From the NCBI RefSeq assembly GCF_014779795.1, contig NZ_JACXZS010000002.1:62001-126000 (forward strand): a stretch of 64,000 nt of DNA. Direction: 5' to 3'. The number at the start of each line of letters is the position of its first letter. Position 1 is the first letter of the stretch. A program made the position numbers and the translations under genes. The notes beneath the pieces are model-generated. The model was not told the origin of the DNA, searched no databases, and saw nothing but the letters and a program-made list of their open reading frames with translations. Positions 50,752 through 61,338 of this stretch are shown in pieces. The stretch is from Microbacterium helvum. Its GTDB lineage: Bacteria > Actinomycetota > Actinomycetes > Actinomycetales > Microbacteriaceae.

Positions 50752-50818
50752 GGCTACCGCCGCGGCCTCAGCGCGGACTCAGGGCCGCCTCAGGAACCGC
50801 GCAGTTTGCCGGACGTGG

Positions 50819-50824
50819 CATCCT
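50819..50824 (+). promoter_or_regulatory. -10 box (CATCCT) of coaE
   Basis: CATCCT ends six bases before the coaE ATG; its first bases overlap a GGCATCC motif (50817-50823). Confidence 0.35.
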
Positions 50825-50830
50825 CGAGGC

Positions 50831-51454
50831 ATGCCGCTCGTCGCCCTCACCGGAGGCATCGCCTCGGGAAAGTCCACCATCGCCGGCCGGCTGGCCGAGC
50901 ACGGCGCCGTCGTCGTCGATGCCGACCGCATCGTGCGCGAGGTGCAGTCGCCCGGTTCGCCGGTCCTCGCGGCGATCGCCGACGCGTTCGGGGAGCGGAT
51001 GCTGCACCCCGACGGATCGCTCGACCGCGCCGCCCTCGGGGCGGCGGTGTTCGGCGACGAGTCCGCCATCGCGAGGCTGAACGCGATCGTGCACCCCGCC
51101 GTCAGGGCGGAGTCCGCCCGCCGGTTCTCGGAGGCCTTCGCCGCGGACCCCGACGCGGTCGTCGTGTACGACGTCCCGCTGCTCGTCGAGGCCCGGGTCG
51201 ACGACCCGTGGGAGCTGGTCGTCGTGGCACACGCGCCTGCCGAGGTGCGCGAGCGCCGGCTGGTGGAGCTGCGCGGCCTGACGCCCGCGGAGGCGGAGGC
51301 ACGCCTCGCGTCGCAGGTGCCCGACGAGGCGCGGCTGCGGATCGCCGACGTCGTGATCGACACCGCCGGCACGATCGACGACACGCTGCGGCAGGTCGAC
51401 GAGCTCTGGGCGTCGCTCTCCGACCATGTGGCGCGGCGCCGGGCGCGGGCCTGA
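50831..51454 (+). CDS. coaE: dephospho-CoA kinase
   Basis: Phosphorylates dephospho-CoA in the last step of coenzyme A synthesis. 207 residues, with the Walker A motif LTGGIASGKSTIAG near the N-terminus, DADRIVREVQSPGSP, HPAVRAE, VYDVPLLVE and ERRLVELRG. Typical length; some actinobacteria fuse a C-terminal GrpB-like domain, absent here. Position next to uvrB and downstream of rpsA is conserved. Confidence 0.96.
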   Translation: MPLVALTGGIASGKSTIAGRLAEHGAVVVDADRIVREVQSPGSPVLAAIADAFGERMLHPDGSLDRAALGAAVFGDESAIARLNAIVHPAVRAESARRFSEAFAADPDAVVVYDVPLLVEARVDDPWELVVVAHAPAEVRERRLVELRGLTPAEAEARLASQVPDEARLRIADVVIDTAGTIDDTLRQVDELWASLSDHVARRRARA

Positions 51455-51520
51455 AGCCGACCGCCACTGTCCGCGCGCCGTTGCGCCCCTATCCTGGAGG
51501 AGGGACGAGGAGGTTGCCGC

Positions 51521-52156
51521 ATGAGCGTGTTCGCGAGGTTCCGGCGGCGTCGCACCCCCTACCGTGCGACGACCGACGAAGAGCGCATCGCGCGCTACGT
51601 CTACCTGCTGGGCACGCTGCCGGCCTCCGTCATCGAGAGCGCGCACGCGACGGCGTTCGCCGACCTGCCGCCCGCGCGGCGCCGCGAGCTGTTCGAGCAG
51701 CTGCGGCCGTTCCTCGCCGAGTCCGAGCGCGACACGGCGGCTGAGGACCCCACGGTCATCGCCCGGCTCGTGCGTCGTGCCGAGGCACACCGCGCGAGTC
51801 GTGCGAGTGCGGGAGGAGCGGATGCCGCCGGCCGGCCGCTCCCGAGTGCCACGGCCACGGCGGTCGGGGTCGACGTCGATCCGCGCGACGGCGTGGACGT
51901 GCGCTCGATGCTGCTGAGCGCGGGGGTCATGGGGATCGTGGCGGACCAGTTCCTGGTGTCGAGCTCGATCGCCGCGTACTACACGGTCGGCGCCGGTTCG
52001 CTGCAGCTCGACGCGGCGCCCGCGTGGGTGGGCGAGACGTACGACCCCGGCGCGGTCGGCCTCGACGGCGGGGGAATCGACGGCGCCTTCGGCGGCGGGT
52101 TCGATGCCGGGGGATTCGACGGCGGCGGGTTCGACGGCGGAGGCGGCTTCGGCTGA
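51521..52156 (+). CDS. uncharacterised protein with Gly/Phe/Asp-rich tail
   Basis: 211 residues. The N-terminal 90 residues are charged and helical ([43 protein letters not shown]). A middle segment ([30 protein letters not shown]) may be a hydrophobic patch, and the last 45 residues are low-complexity repeats of GGGFD and [15 protein letters not shown] and GAGGAGG precede the ATG. Often found beside uvrB in related genomes as a conserved hypothetical; no function inferred. Confidence 0.75.
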   Translation: MSVFARFRRRRTPYRATTDEERIARYVYLLGTLPASVIESAHATAFADLPPARRRELFEQLRPFLAESERDTAAEDPTVIARLVRRAEAHRASRASAGGADAAGRPLPSATATAVGVDVDPRDGVDVRSMLLSAGVMGIVADQFLVSSSIAAYYTVGAGSLQLDAAPAWVGETYDPGAVGLDGGGIDGAFGGGFDAGGFDGGGFDGGGGFG

Positions 52157-52279
52157 CCCGTCCTACGCGGTGCGGCTGGGCCCACCCGCCCGGAGGCTCC
52201 GCCCGACGCGCCGGCGGCGGGTGGAGGGGGCGTGGGGACCGCTCACCGCGAACCCGGCCCCGGTGTCGGAGGGGCGGCA

Positions 52280-52285
52280 TACGCT
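52280..52285 (+). promoter_or_regulatory. -10 box (TACGCT) of uvrB
   Basis: TACGCT ends six bases before the uvrB GTG, which decides the start over the upstream in-frame GTG at 52232. No SOS-type LexA box (CGAAC-N4-GTTCG) is visible in the 135-nt gap. Confidence 0.45.
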
Positions 52286-52291
52286 GGATCG

Positions 52292-54373
<2,082 letters not shown>

Positions 54374-54533
54374 CCCGAAACCGTTCGCAGCCAGGGGTAT
54401 GGTGCTCCGGCCCCGACAGGGGTACTTTGTGCATCGGGTCTGGCTGGGGGAAAGGCCTGATCTGGCATGCCGGGGGGCGCCAACCCGCGACGTGTCTCCG
54501 TTTCTCGTGTTCACGCGATGAGGAGACTTCGCA
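54374..54533 (+). other. 160-nt leader region before the PKD protein
   Basis: No coding potential seen. It holds two copies of CAGGGGTA (54392-54399 and 54417-54424) spaced 25 bases apart and a good AGGAGA ribosome-binding site near 54521-54526. I find no convincing housekeeping promoter; it may contain an alternative-sigma promoter or a structured leader. Confidence 0.35.
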
Positions 54534-56603
54534 ATGTTCCACTCTGCCTATTCGGGGCGCAGGGTCAAGGGCGGCATCGCCGCTCTGACCACCGCGCTCG
54601 TCGCCGCGGCACTGACGCTCGTCGGTGTCGCGGCTCCCGCGTCCGCCGCGAACCCGTCGACCACACTGTCGTTCGACGGGTCGGCGACGCTGCAGGACTA
54701 CGGCTTCCACGCCGGCTGTGACGGCTGCGTCCCGGGCGACGACGGGGTGGGCGTCCGGCTCACGGCATCCGTCAAAGCCCACTGGACGCCGACCGCGACG
54801 ATGTCGTACCAGTATTCGCAGTCGCTGCTCCGGCAGGGGCAGACGCTCGACCTGGTCGACAAGCTGACTCCGGGCGTCGGGCCGCTGACGCTCACCTGGG
54901 GACTCGACGGCGACGTCGGGCTGTACAACTTCACCGAGGCAGGTCAGGCGTCCTTCCCCGACGCGGGGTCGGAAGAGGACGTGGCGCCGTTCCACGCCTC
55001 GGTCAGCGAGACGACCGTGTGCCCGCTGAAGCTCAGCGGGGACGGCAACTACAGCTGCCAGGCGACGCATACGTTCACGGTGCTCGACGCCACGTTCCTC
55101 GGTCAGGGCGTGGTCGTCTCGGTGCCGCTGACGACGACGCTGCAGATCACGCCGGACGGGGTGACGACCGTGCGGTCGATCACGTTCGGCGCGGGCTCGC
55201 CGCTGACCGGCAACCTGCAGTTCGACGGGCCTTCGCCGTCGTCGGTCGCGGATCCCGTCCAGGTGCCGTGCACGGTGCCGTCGGGCAACGACCTCATCTA
55301 CGACCTGACGAGCAGTGAGACCTCGCCGTCGTTCGATGCGACGACCACGGTGAACATCAAGGTCGACGTGACGGTCGTCTTCACGGTCAACGTGGTCGAC
55401 GAGACGATCGCGACGATCGGGCCCGAGAGCGGGCAGATGGTGCTGACCGCGCCCAGCGCACCGGTCGACTTCGGCGCCGTCCTGCCCAACAACGTGCCAC
55501 CGGACATCGACCTCGCGGCATCCTTCTCCGGAGCAGAGGGGCAGGAGATCGAGTTCGACGCGTCGGGGACCACGTCGGTGTGCGGTGACGCGCTGGCCTA
55601 CGTGTGGAACTTCTCCGACGGGGGCACCGAGTACGGCGCGACGCCGCACCACAAGTTCGCCGACAACGGCTCGTACACGGGCATGCTGACGGTGACCGAC
55701 ACCACGGGCAACTCGTCGAAGCAGTCGTTCACGGTCGCGGTGTCGAACGTCGCCCCGGTCTCGAACGCCGGTCCCGACACGTCCGCGGTGTGGGGGCGCA
55801 ACGTCGCCTTCAACGGCAGCGCCGTCGACCCCGGATCGGTCGACCAGGCGACGCTCGCCTACACGTGGGACTTCGGCGACGGATCGCCGCACTTCACGTC
55901 GGGCGGAGCATCGGCGACGCACGCGTACGCCGAGCCGGGCGCCTACACCGCCACGCTCGTCGCGTGCGACAAGAACGGGGCGTGCAGTCCCGCTTCGTCG
56001 CGGACGGTGACCGTGGGCAAGCGCGACGTCACGGTGTCGTACCTGGGCGCCACGAGCGGGACGTTCGACACCCCGGTGCCGATGTCGGCGAGCGTGGTCG
56101 ACCAGTTCGGCAACGCGGTGAACTCGGCGCCCGTCGCCTTCGCGATCGGCGCGGAGTCCGAGGGGACGATCGGCACCAACTCGTCGGGCATCGCATCCGT
56201 CGTGCCGACGACCCAGCTGCCGGCCGGCTCGTACACGGCTTCGGCGACGTACGGCGGGTCCGCCAAGTACAACGCCGGAGCGGCCAGCTCGCCGTTCACG
56301 GTGGGAGTCAAGGCGACGACGGTGACCTACACCGGGGCCGTGACGGGAGGGCCGAACAAGGTCATCACGCTGTCTGCTGTGGTGAAGGATGCCGCAGGCA
56401 AGCCCATCGCGGGCGCCCCGGTGACGTTCGCCCTCGGTTCGCAGTCCGCGTCGGCCACGGCCAATGGCGACGGCATCGCGGCCACCACGCTCAAGCTGGC
56501 GCAGAAGAACGGCACCTACACGCTCACCGCGAGCTACGGCGGCCTCGGAGGCAAGTACGCCCCGTCGTCGACCGTGGTGACGTTCAAGCTGCAGGTCAAG
56601 TAG
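54534..56603 (+). CDS. secreted PKD / Ig-like repeat protein
   Basis: 689 residues. Sec signal peptide with LVGVAAPASA-AN cleavage near residue 38. A novel-looking N-terminal region (about 39-270, with Cys pairs in HAGCDGC) precedes two PKD domains (WNFSDGGTEYG, WDFGDGSPHF) at about 325-500 and two bacterial Ig-like domains (SYLGATSGTFDTPV and TYTGAVTGGPNK). No LPXTG anchor or transmembrane tail, so freely secreted or wall-bound through the domains. Likely surface adhesion or structural protein. Confidence 0.85.
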   Translation: MFHSAYSGRRVKGGIAALTTALVAAALTLVGVAAPASAANPSTTLSFDGSATLQDYGFHAGCDGCVPGDDGVGVRLTASVKAHWTPTATMSYQYSQSLLRQGQTLDLVDKLTPGVGPLTLTWGLDGDVGLYNFTEAGQASFPDAGSEEDVAPFHASVSETTVCPLKLSGDGNYSCQATHTFTVLDATFLGQGVVVSVPLTTTLQITPDGVTTVRSITFGAGSPLTGNLQFDGPSPSSVADPVQVPCTVPSGNDLIYDLTSSETSPSFDATTTVNIKVDVTVVFTVNVVDETIATIGPESGQMVLTAPSAPVDFGAVLPNNVPPDIDLAASFSGAEGQEIEFDASGTTSVCGDALAYVWNFSDGGTEYGATPHHKFADNGSYTGMLTVTDTTGNSSKQSFTVAVSNVAPVSNAGPDTSAVWGRNVAFNGSAVDPGSVDQATLAYTWDFGDGSPHFTSGGASATHAYAEPGAYTATLVACDKNGACSPASSRTVTVGKRDVTVSYLGATSGTFDTPVPMSASVVDQFGNAVNSAPVAFAIGAESEGTIGTNSSGIASVVPTTQLPAGSYTASATYGGSAKYNAGAASSPFTVGVKATTVTYTGAVTGGPNKVITLSAVVKDAAGKPIAGAPVTFALGSQSASATANGDGIAATTLKLAQKNGTYTLTASYGGLGGKYAPSSTVVTFKLQVK

Positions 56604-56610
56604 CCGGCCT

Positions 56611-56653
56611 CGAGGCGTCCGATCCCGTATTGGCGGCGGGATCGGGCGCCTCG
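56611..56653. terminator. 17-bp hairpin between convergent genes
   Basis: Arms 56611-56627 and 56637-56653 pair over 17 bp with one wobble and a 9-nt loop. It can serve as terminator both for the PKD gene and, read on the minus strand, for the small zinc protein gene ending at 56670. Confidence 0.65.
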
Positions 56654-56669
56654 TGCGTGCGGCAGCGCG

Positions 56670-56924
56670 TCAGGGGCAGTGCATGAGCGGCTTCGGACCC
56701 GATCGGTCGAAGGTGTGCTGAGCGATCGGCGCGCCGCACAGCGGGCAGCCGCGCTCGGCGCGTTCCGCCGCGGTCGGCGGGGGAGTCGTCTCGTAGGGGC
56801 CGACCGCCGCCGGCCCCGCCAGCCGGATCAGCCTGCTGTTGAACCACGCGTACCAGCCGCCGGCCTCGCGCACGCGCTGGCGGAGGGGGCGGGAATCGGC
56901 GGTGGAGGCATCCGGATCAGACAT
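56670..56924 (-). CDS. 84-residue zinc-binding-motif protein
   Basis: Basic and aromatic N-terminal half (PLRQRVREAGGWYAWFNSRLIRLAGPAAVG) and a C-terminal zinc-like motif CPLCGAPIAQHTF ... MHCP with three Cys and two His. Similar short proteins are widespread in actinobacteria, function unknown. Divergent from the MarR regulator across a 43-nt gap with a palindrome, so it is probably a MarR target. Confidence 0.75.
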   Translation of the reverse strand: MSDPDASTADSRPLRQRVREAGGWYAWFNSRLIRLAGPAAVGPYETTPPPTAAERAERGCPLCGAPIAQHTFDRSGPKPLMHCP

Positions 56925-56929
56925 GTCTC

Positions 56930-56941
56930 TTAGTGTACTAA
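56930..56941. promoter_or_regulatory. palindrome TTAGT-GT-ACTAA between the MarR and zinc-protein genes
   Basis: Inverted repeat with 5-bp arms. On the minus strand it contains TACACT, seven bases before the zinc-protein ATG. A second, similar TTAGCGCAC (56945-56953) follows in direct orientation. Candidate MarR operator. Confidence 0.5.
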
Positions 56942-56955
56942 CGATTAGCGCACGA

Positions 56956-56961
56956 TAGGAT
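56956..56961 (+). promoter_or_regulatory. -10 box (TAGGAT) of the MarR gene
   Basis: TAGGAT ends six bases before the GTG at 56968, within 20 bp of the palindrome. Confidence 0.45.
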
Positions 56962-56967
56962 CAGGGA

Positions 56968-57408
56968 GTGGATGCTTCACCCAGCCCCGACGAACTGCTC
57001 GCGCTCGACAACCAGGTGTGCTTCGCCCTGGTCACCGCAGCCCGCAACGTGGTGGCGCTGTACCGGCCGATCCTCGAGCCGATGGGCCTCACGCATCCGC
57101 AGTACCTCGTGATGCTCGCGCTGTGGGAGCGGTCGCCGCGATCGCTGCGCGAGATCGCGGGCGAACTCGCGCTGGAGCCGGCGACGCTGTCGCCACTCGT
57201 CAAGCGGCTCGAGGCCCAGGGGCTCGTGACACGGGCACGCCGCGACGGCGACGAACGCGTACTCGACGTCGGGCTGACCGACGAGGGCGTGCGACTGCGC
57301 GAGCGCGCGCTCGACGTGCCGGGTCAGGTCATGGCCGCGGCAGGCACCGATGCCGCGGCGCTGCTCGCCCTGCGCGACGCGCTGCGGCCCTTCTCGGGGG
57401 CGCGCTGA
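56968..57408 (+). CDS. MarR family transcriptional regulator
   Basis: 146 residues with a winged helix-turn-helix: LTHPQYLVMLALWERSPRSLREIA, LEPATLSPLVKRLEAQGLVTRAR and the wing RRDGDERVLDVGLTDEG. The single cysteine (VCFALV, near residue 16) is at the position used by OhrR-type peroxide sensors. Likely autoregulates and controls the divergent zinc-protein gene through the palindrome at 56930-56941. Confidence 0.9.
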   Translation: MDASPSPDELLALDNQVCFALVTAARNVVALYRPILEPMGLTHPQYLVMLALWERSPRSLREIAGELALEPATLSPLVKRLEAQGLVTRARRDGDERVLDVGLTDEGVRLRERALDVPGQVMAAAGTDAAALLALRDALRPFSGAR

Positions 57409-57427
57409 GCCGGACGATGCTTCCCGA

Positions 57428-57449
57428 ACCGTTGCGAGACCGTTCACTT
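57428..57449 (+). promoter_or_regulatory. 11-nt direct repeats (ACCGTT units) resembling a PHO box
   Basis: ACCGTTGCGAG and ACCGTTCACTT are consecutive 11-nt units, about 30 nt upstream of a TAGTCT -10 box (57479-57484) for the secreted 5'-nucleotidase. Actinobacterial PhoP sites are direct repeats with 11-nt period related to GTTCACC, so this fits phosphate control of a phosphatase gene. Confidence 0.45.
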
Positions 57450-57569
57450 CGGCTCTAGGCGAATGCCCAGGATTCTCTTAGTCTCGGAGACGGCGCGAGG
57501 GATCCACCCGAACCCGGCCCGGTTCCCACGTGCTGTCTTGCATCGCATACGAGAAAGAAGCACGCACCC

Positions 57570-60029
57570 ATGCGCTCTGATCCGCGTTCCGCGCATTCAT
57601 CTCCCCGCACCCGACTGGCGCTCGGCGCGACGGCACTCACCGCAGCCGCGCTGATCGCAGGCGGAATGGCAGTCCCGGCAGCGACGGCAGCCGGCACCAC
57701 CACCGACGTCCAGATCCTCGCGACCAACGACTTCCACGGCCGCATCCTCGACAACACGTCCAACGGCGAAGCCGGCGCTGCGGTCCTCGCGGGCGCCGTG
57801 AAGCAGCTGCGCGGCGAGATCCCCAACACCGTGTTCGCGGCGGCGGGCGACCTGATCGGCGCCTCGACGTTCGAGTCGTTCATCCAGCATGACAAGCCCA
57901 CGATCGACGCGCTCAACGCGGCCGGGCTGGACGTCTCGGCGGTCGGCAACCACGAGCTCGACCAGGGATACGACGACCTCGTCAACCGCGTCATGGCGCC
58001 CTTCGACGACGTCGACAACGAGTTCGGCGGCGCGCAGTGGCAGTACATCGCCGCGAACCTCAAGGTCAAAGAGACCGGCATCCCGCAGGTGCCCGCTGTC
58101 TGGGTCAAGGAGTTCGGCAGCGTCAAGGTCGGGTTCGTCGGCGCGGTCACCGAAGACCTGCCCACCCTCGTCAGCCCCGGCGGCATCGCCGATATCACGG
58201 TCGAAGACATCGTCACCTCGGTGAACACCGAGGCCAAGAAGCTCGTCGAGACCGACGGCGCCGACATCGTGGTCATGCTCGTGCACGAGGGCGCGGCCGT
58301 CGCCAACTGCGAGCAGGGCGCGGCAGCCGGAACGACGTGGGGCGGCATCGTCAACGAGATCTCGCCGGATGTCGACGCGATCGTCTCGGGCCACACGCAC
58401 CTGGCGTACGACTGCGCATACCCGGTGCAGTCCTGGATCGACCAGGGCCGCGCGGTCACCAAGCGCCCGGTCGTCTCTGCCGGGCAGTACGGCACCAACC
58501 TCAACAAGCTGGTGTTCTCGGTCGATGACGCGTCCGGCGACGTGACGGGCGTGACCTCTGCGGTCCTGCCGCTGGAGCACTCCGTCTTCGTCCCGGCCAC
58601 CCCGACCTCACCCGCACGCACCGACTGGATCGCGGACTATCCCGTCGATCCCGAAGTGGACGCGATCGCCAAGGCGGCCAAGCAGCAGGCCGAGGTGCTC
58701 GGCGCCGTCGAGCTCGGCAAGATCGGCGGTGCCTTCAACCGGGCCAAGCTCGCGAACGGCAGCACCGAGAACCGCGGCGGCGAGTCCACCCTCGGCAACC
58801 TGGTGGCCGAGGTGCAGCGCTGGGCGACGCAGCAGCCGGAGTCGGGCTCGGCGCAGATCGCGTTCATGAACCCGGGCGGCCTGCGTCAGGACATGGTCGG
58901 CAGCAACGCCGCGGGCTACCCCGCGACGCTGACGTACCAGCAGGCCGCGGTCGTGCAGCCGTTCGCGAACACCCTCGTGAACATGCAGCTCACGGGTGCG
59001 CAGATCAAGACCGTGCTCGAGCAGCAGTGGCAGCGCGACGCGCTCGATCGCCTGGCCACCCGGCCGTTCTTGCGCCTGGGCGTGTCGGAGGGCTTCACCT
59101 ACACCTACACGCAGCAGTCGGTGACGTGGACGTCGAAGGACGACCCGAACACCGCTGAGAACGAGGCGAAGGTGTACACGGCACCCGAGGGAACGATCAC
59201 GGGCATGTGGCTGGACGGCGAGCCGATCGATCCCGCGGCGACGTACTCCGTCACCGTGAACTCGTTCCTCGCGACGGGCGGCGACAACTTCTTCGAACTG
59301 GCCAACGGCTCTGGCAAGCGCGACACTGGCAAGGTCGATCTCGCCGCGATGGTGGACTACCTGGCCGCCTTCGCCTCGTCGACCCCGCTGCCCGTCGACT
59401 ATGCGCAGCACGCCGTCGAGGTCGGCTTCCCGGCCGGCGCGCCGAGCGCGTACGACCCGGGTGCGACCGTCGCGTTCGGCGTGAAGTCGTGGGCGATGTC
59501 GACGGCCGCCGACGTCAAGGACACCGCGATCGCGGTCTCGCTCGACGGCGTCGCCCTCGGCACGTTCCCGGTCGACAACACGATCGGCGCCGCGGTGTAC
59601 GACGACTACGGCACGGCCGCGGTGTCGGTGACGCTGCCGGCCTCGGTCCCGCGCGGCGGCACCGTCGAGCTGACGCTCACCGGTGCGCAGACGGGCACGT
59701 CCATCGTCGTCCCGGTCACGATCGACAGGGCCGACAGCACGACCGTCGGCGCGCCGAACAAGACCTTCGCGAACTCGAAGGGCAACGGCGTCATCCAGTA
59801 CCTGACGACCGTGACCACCGAGGACGGCACTCCCGCCCTCGGCGAGGCGACGATCTACGACGGCGACGAGGCGATCGCCACGGTCACCCTGACCGCGAGC
59901 AGCGGCGGCGCCGTCCAGGTCAAGCTGCCCAAGCTCGGGAAGGGCTCGCACCCGCTGTCCGTCGTCTACGGCGGCAGCGACAGCGTGAAGCCGTCGACGA
60001 GCGCGACGGTGACGGTCACGGTCAAGTAA
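57570..60029 (+). CDS. secreted 5'-nucleotidase / UDP-sugar hydrolase with Ig-like C-terminus
   Basis: 819 residues. Sec signal peptide (LALGATALTAAALIAGG...PAATAA). The metallophosphatase domain has NDFHGRIL, AAGDLIGAS, GNHELDQGYDDL and VSGHTHLAY for the di-metal site, followed by the 5'-nucleotidase C-terminal domain (NPGGLRQDM, GGDNFFELANG). The final 250 residues contain Ig-like repeats ending YGGSDSVKPSTSATVTVTV. Liberates phosphate and nucleosides outside the cell. No membrane or sortase anchor. Confidence 0.9.
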   Translation: MRSDPRSAHSSPRTRLALGATALTAAALIAGGMAVPAATAAGTTTDVQILATNDFHGRILDNTSNGEAGAAVLAGAVKQLRGEIPNTVFAAAGDLIGASTFESFIQHDKPTIDALNAAGLDVSAVGNHELDQGYDDLVNRVMAPFDDVDNEFGGAQWQYIAANLKVKETGIPQVPAVWVKEFGSVKVGFVGAVTEDLPTLVSPGGIADITVEDIVTSVNTEAKKLVETDGADIVVMLVHEGAAVANCEQGAAAGTTWGGIVNEISPDVDAIVSGHTHLAYDCAYPVQSWIDQGRAVTKRPVVSAGQYGTNLNKLVFSVDDASGDVTGVTSAVLPLEHSVFVPATPTSPARTDWIADYPVDPEVDAIAKAAKQQAEVLGAVELGKIGGAFNRAKLANGSTENRGGESTLGNLVAEVQRWATQQPESGSAQIAFMNPGGLRQDMVGSNAAGYPATLTYQQAAVVQPFANTLVNMQLTGAQIKTVLEQQWQRDALDRLATRPFLRLGVSEGFTYTYTQQSVTWTSKDDPNTAENEAKVYTAPEGTITGMWLDGEPIDPAATYSVTVNSFLATGGDNFFELANGSGKRDTGKVDLAAMVDYLAAFASSTPLPVDYAQHAVEVGFPAGAPSAYDPGATVAFGVKSWAMSTAADVKDTAIAVSLDGVALGTFPVDNTIGAAVYDDYGTAAVSVTLPASVPRGGTVELTLTGAQTGTSIVVPVTIDRADSTTVGAPNKTFANSKGNGVIQYLTTVTTEDGTPALGEATIYDGDEAIATVTLTASSGGAVQVKLPKLGKGSHPLSVVYGGSDSVKPSTSATVTVTVK

Positions 60030-60044
60030 CCGCGACTGTCGGCA

Positions 60045-60082
60045 CGACGGGGCTTGCGGCATCCACGGATGCGGCAAGCCCC
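60045..60082 (+). terminator. terminator after the 5'-nucleotidase containing inverted GGATGC motifs
   Basis: Outer arms ACGGGGCTTGC and GCAAGCCCCGT (11 bp), then a single G-G mismatch and an inner 6-bp stem GCATCC/GGATGC with an AC loop. GGCATCC and GGATGCG form the tip. Confidence 0.7.
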
Positions 60083-60103
60083 GTTCGCGTGCCGGCGAGG
60101 TTC

Positions 60104-60109
60104 TAGGGT
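60104..60109 (+). promoter_or_regulatory. -10 box (TAGGGT) of the DUF4129 operon
   Basis: TAGGGT ends six bases before the ATG at 60116. Confidence 0.45.
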
Positions 60110-60115
60110 GGGGGC

Positions 60116-60850
60116 ATGACCCCTGCGCTGCGTCCCCGCACGCAGCGCCGGGCCGGTGTCGCACGCGGGCTCCTCGCCGCTGCAGCCGTGCTCACGACGG
60201 CCGCGCTGCTGATGCTGCTGGCCGGGGTGCAGGGGCTGCCCCGGTTCCGGTCCGTGCCGCAGCCGCAGGTCACGCGCACCATGGAGTCGGCCCCGCAGCC
60301 GACAGCGACCGAGGCGCCGCTGCCGGAACCGCCGGCGGACGCGGATCCGGGCGCGGTGCGCACGGTGATCCTGATCCTCCTCGCGCTCGTCGCCACCGCG
60401 CTGCTGGCACTGCTGGTCGTCGCGGTCGTTCGGGCGATCCGGCGCGCGTGGGAGAACCGCGAGCTCGAGGCGCGCGACGGCGCGGTGCTGGCCGCCGCGG
60501 CCACCGGCGCCGCGGTGACCGAGGCGCAGCCCGATGCGGAGGTGATCCAGCGCGGGATCGCAGCGGCCCTGCAGCACCTCGATGAACCCGCTGCGCCGGG
60601 TGACGCGATCGTCGCGGCCTGGGTCGGGGTGGAGGAGGCTGCGTCGGACTCAGGCGTCCGGAGAGGCGTCAGTGAGACGCCGGGGGAGTTCGCCGTGCGG
60701 ATCATCGTGCGCCGCGCCGCGATCGGCGAGGACGCCCGCCGGCTGCTCGCGCTGTACGAGCGCGTGCGATTCGGCGGCTACGTCGCGACCGAGGCCGACC
60801 GCACCGCTGCGCGGCGGCTGCTGGAGCGGATCGAACAGGAGTGGCGATGA
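60116..60850 (+). CDS. DUF4129 domain membrane protein
   Basis: 244 residues. Two transmembrane helices (GLLAAAAVLTTAALLMLLAG near 17-36 and VRTVILILLALVATALLALLVVAVV near 82-106). A cytoplasmic C-terminal DUF4129 follows (AAALQHLDEPAAPGD, SETPGEFAVRIIVRRAAIGED, LLALYERVRFGGY). In MoxR/DUF58 clusters this protein is the conserved membrane component. Overlaps the next gene by 4 nt (ATGA). Confidence 0.87.
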   Translation: MTPALRPRTQRRAGVARGLLAAAAVLTTAALLMLLAGVQGLPRFRSVPQPQVTRTMESAPQPTATEAPLPEPPADADPGAVRTVILILLALVATALLALLVVAVVRAIRRAWENRELEARDGAVLAAAATGAAVTEAQPDAEVIQRGIAAALQHLDEPAAPGDAIVAAWVGVEEAASDSGVRRGVSETPGEFAVRIIVRRAAIGEDARRLLALYERVRFGGYVATEADRTAARRLLERIEQEWR

Positions 60851-61338
60851 TCCTCCGGCGCGTCCTGCTGGCGGTGCTCGCCCTCGCGGCCGGCGCCGGG
60901 ATCGTCTTCGTGCTGGATCGGCTGGGCGTCCCCGTCGAGTTCGCCGCCGCGTGGCTGGTGCTGATCCTCGCGCTCGGTCTGCTCGGCCGGGCAGGGCTGG
61001 TGGACGACGCCTCGTGGCCGCCCGCGCGGCCCGAGCGGCGTCCCCGGGGGTCGGAGGTCTCGCGGCTCGCCTGGAACATCAACGCGCGCACCGGCGAGGC
61101 GGGAATCCTCGTGGTGCGCCGCGTGCAACGCGTGCTGCGCCACCGGCTCGCCCGTCTCGGCCTCGATCTGGACGATCCCGAACACAACGCCGCCGTGGAC
61201 GCGCTCCTGGGCGCGGGCGTCCGCGAGACCTTCTCGCACGCCGAAGTGACCCGCACCGACCTCGAACGCGTCATGGCCGCGGTCGACCGCCTTCCGTCCC
61301 CCACGAACCTCTCGTCCCCCACTGACCAGGAGCGCTGA
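60847..61338 (+). CDS. uncharacterised membrane-associated protein in the MoxR cluster
   Basis: 163 residues. Two hydrophobic helices (LLAVLALAAGAGIVFVL, FAAAWLVLILALGLLGRAGLV) precede a soluble region with SRLAWNINARTGEAGILVVRRVQRVLRHRL and LGAGVRETFSHAEVTRTDLERVM. Start at 60847 is supported by AGGAG (60837-60841) and the ATGA overlap. Function unknown; presumed part of the MoxR complex. Overlaps moxR by one base. Confidence 0.82.
   Translation: MILRRVLLAVLALAAGAGIVFVLDRLGVPVEFAAAWLVLILALGLLGRAGLVDDASWPPARPERRPRGSEVSRLAWNINARTGEAGILVVRRVQRVLRHRLARLGLDLDDPEHNAAVDALLGAGVRETFSHAEVTRTDLERVMAAVDRLPSPTNLSSPTDQER

Noticed and set aside
54374..54533. Cyclic-di-AMP (ydaO-type) riboswitch before the secreted PKD protein
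   Set aside because: Some GGGG and CCGACAG strings are suggestive, but the conserved cores and pairing pattern could not be assembled.
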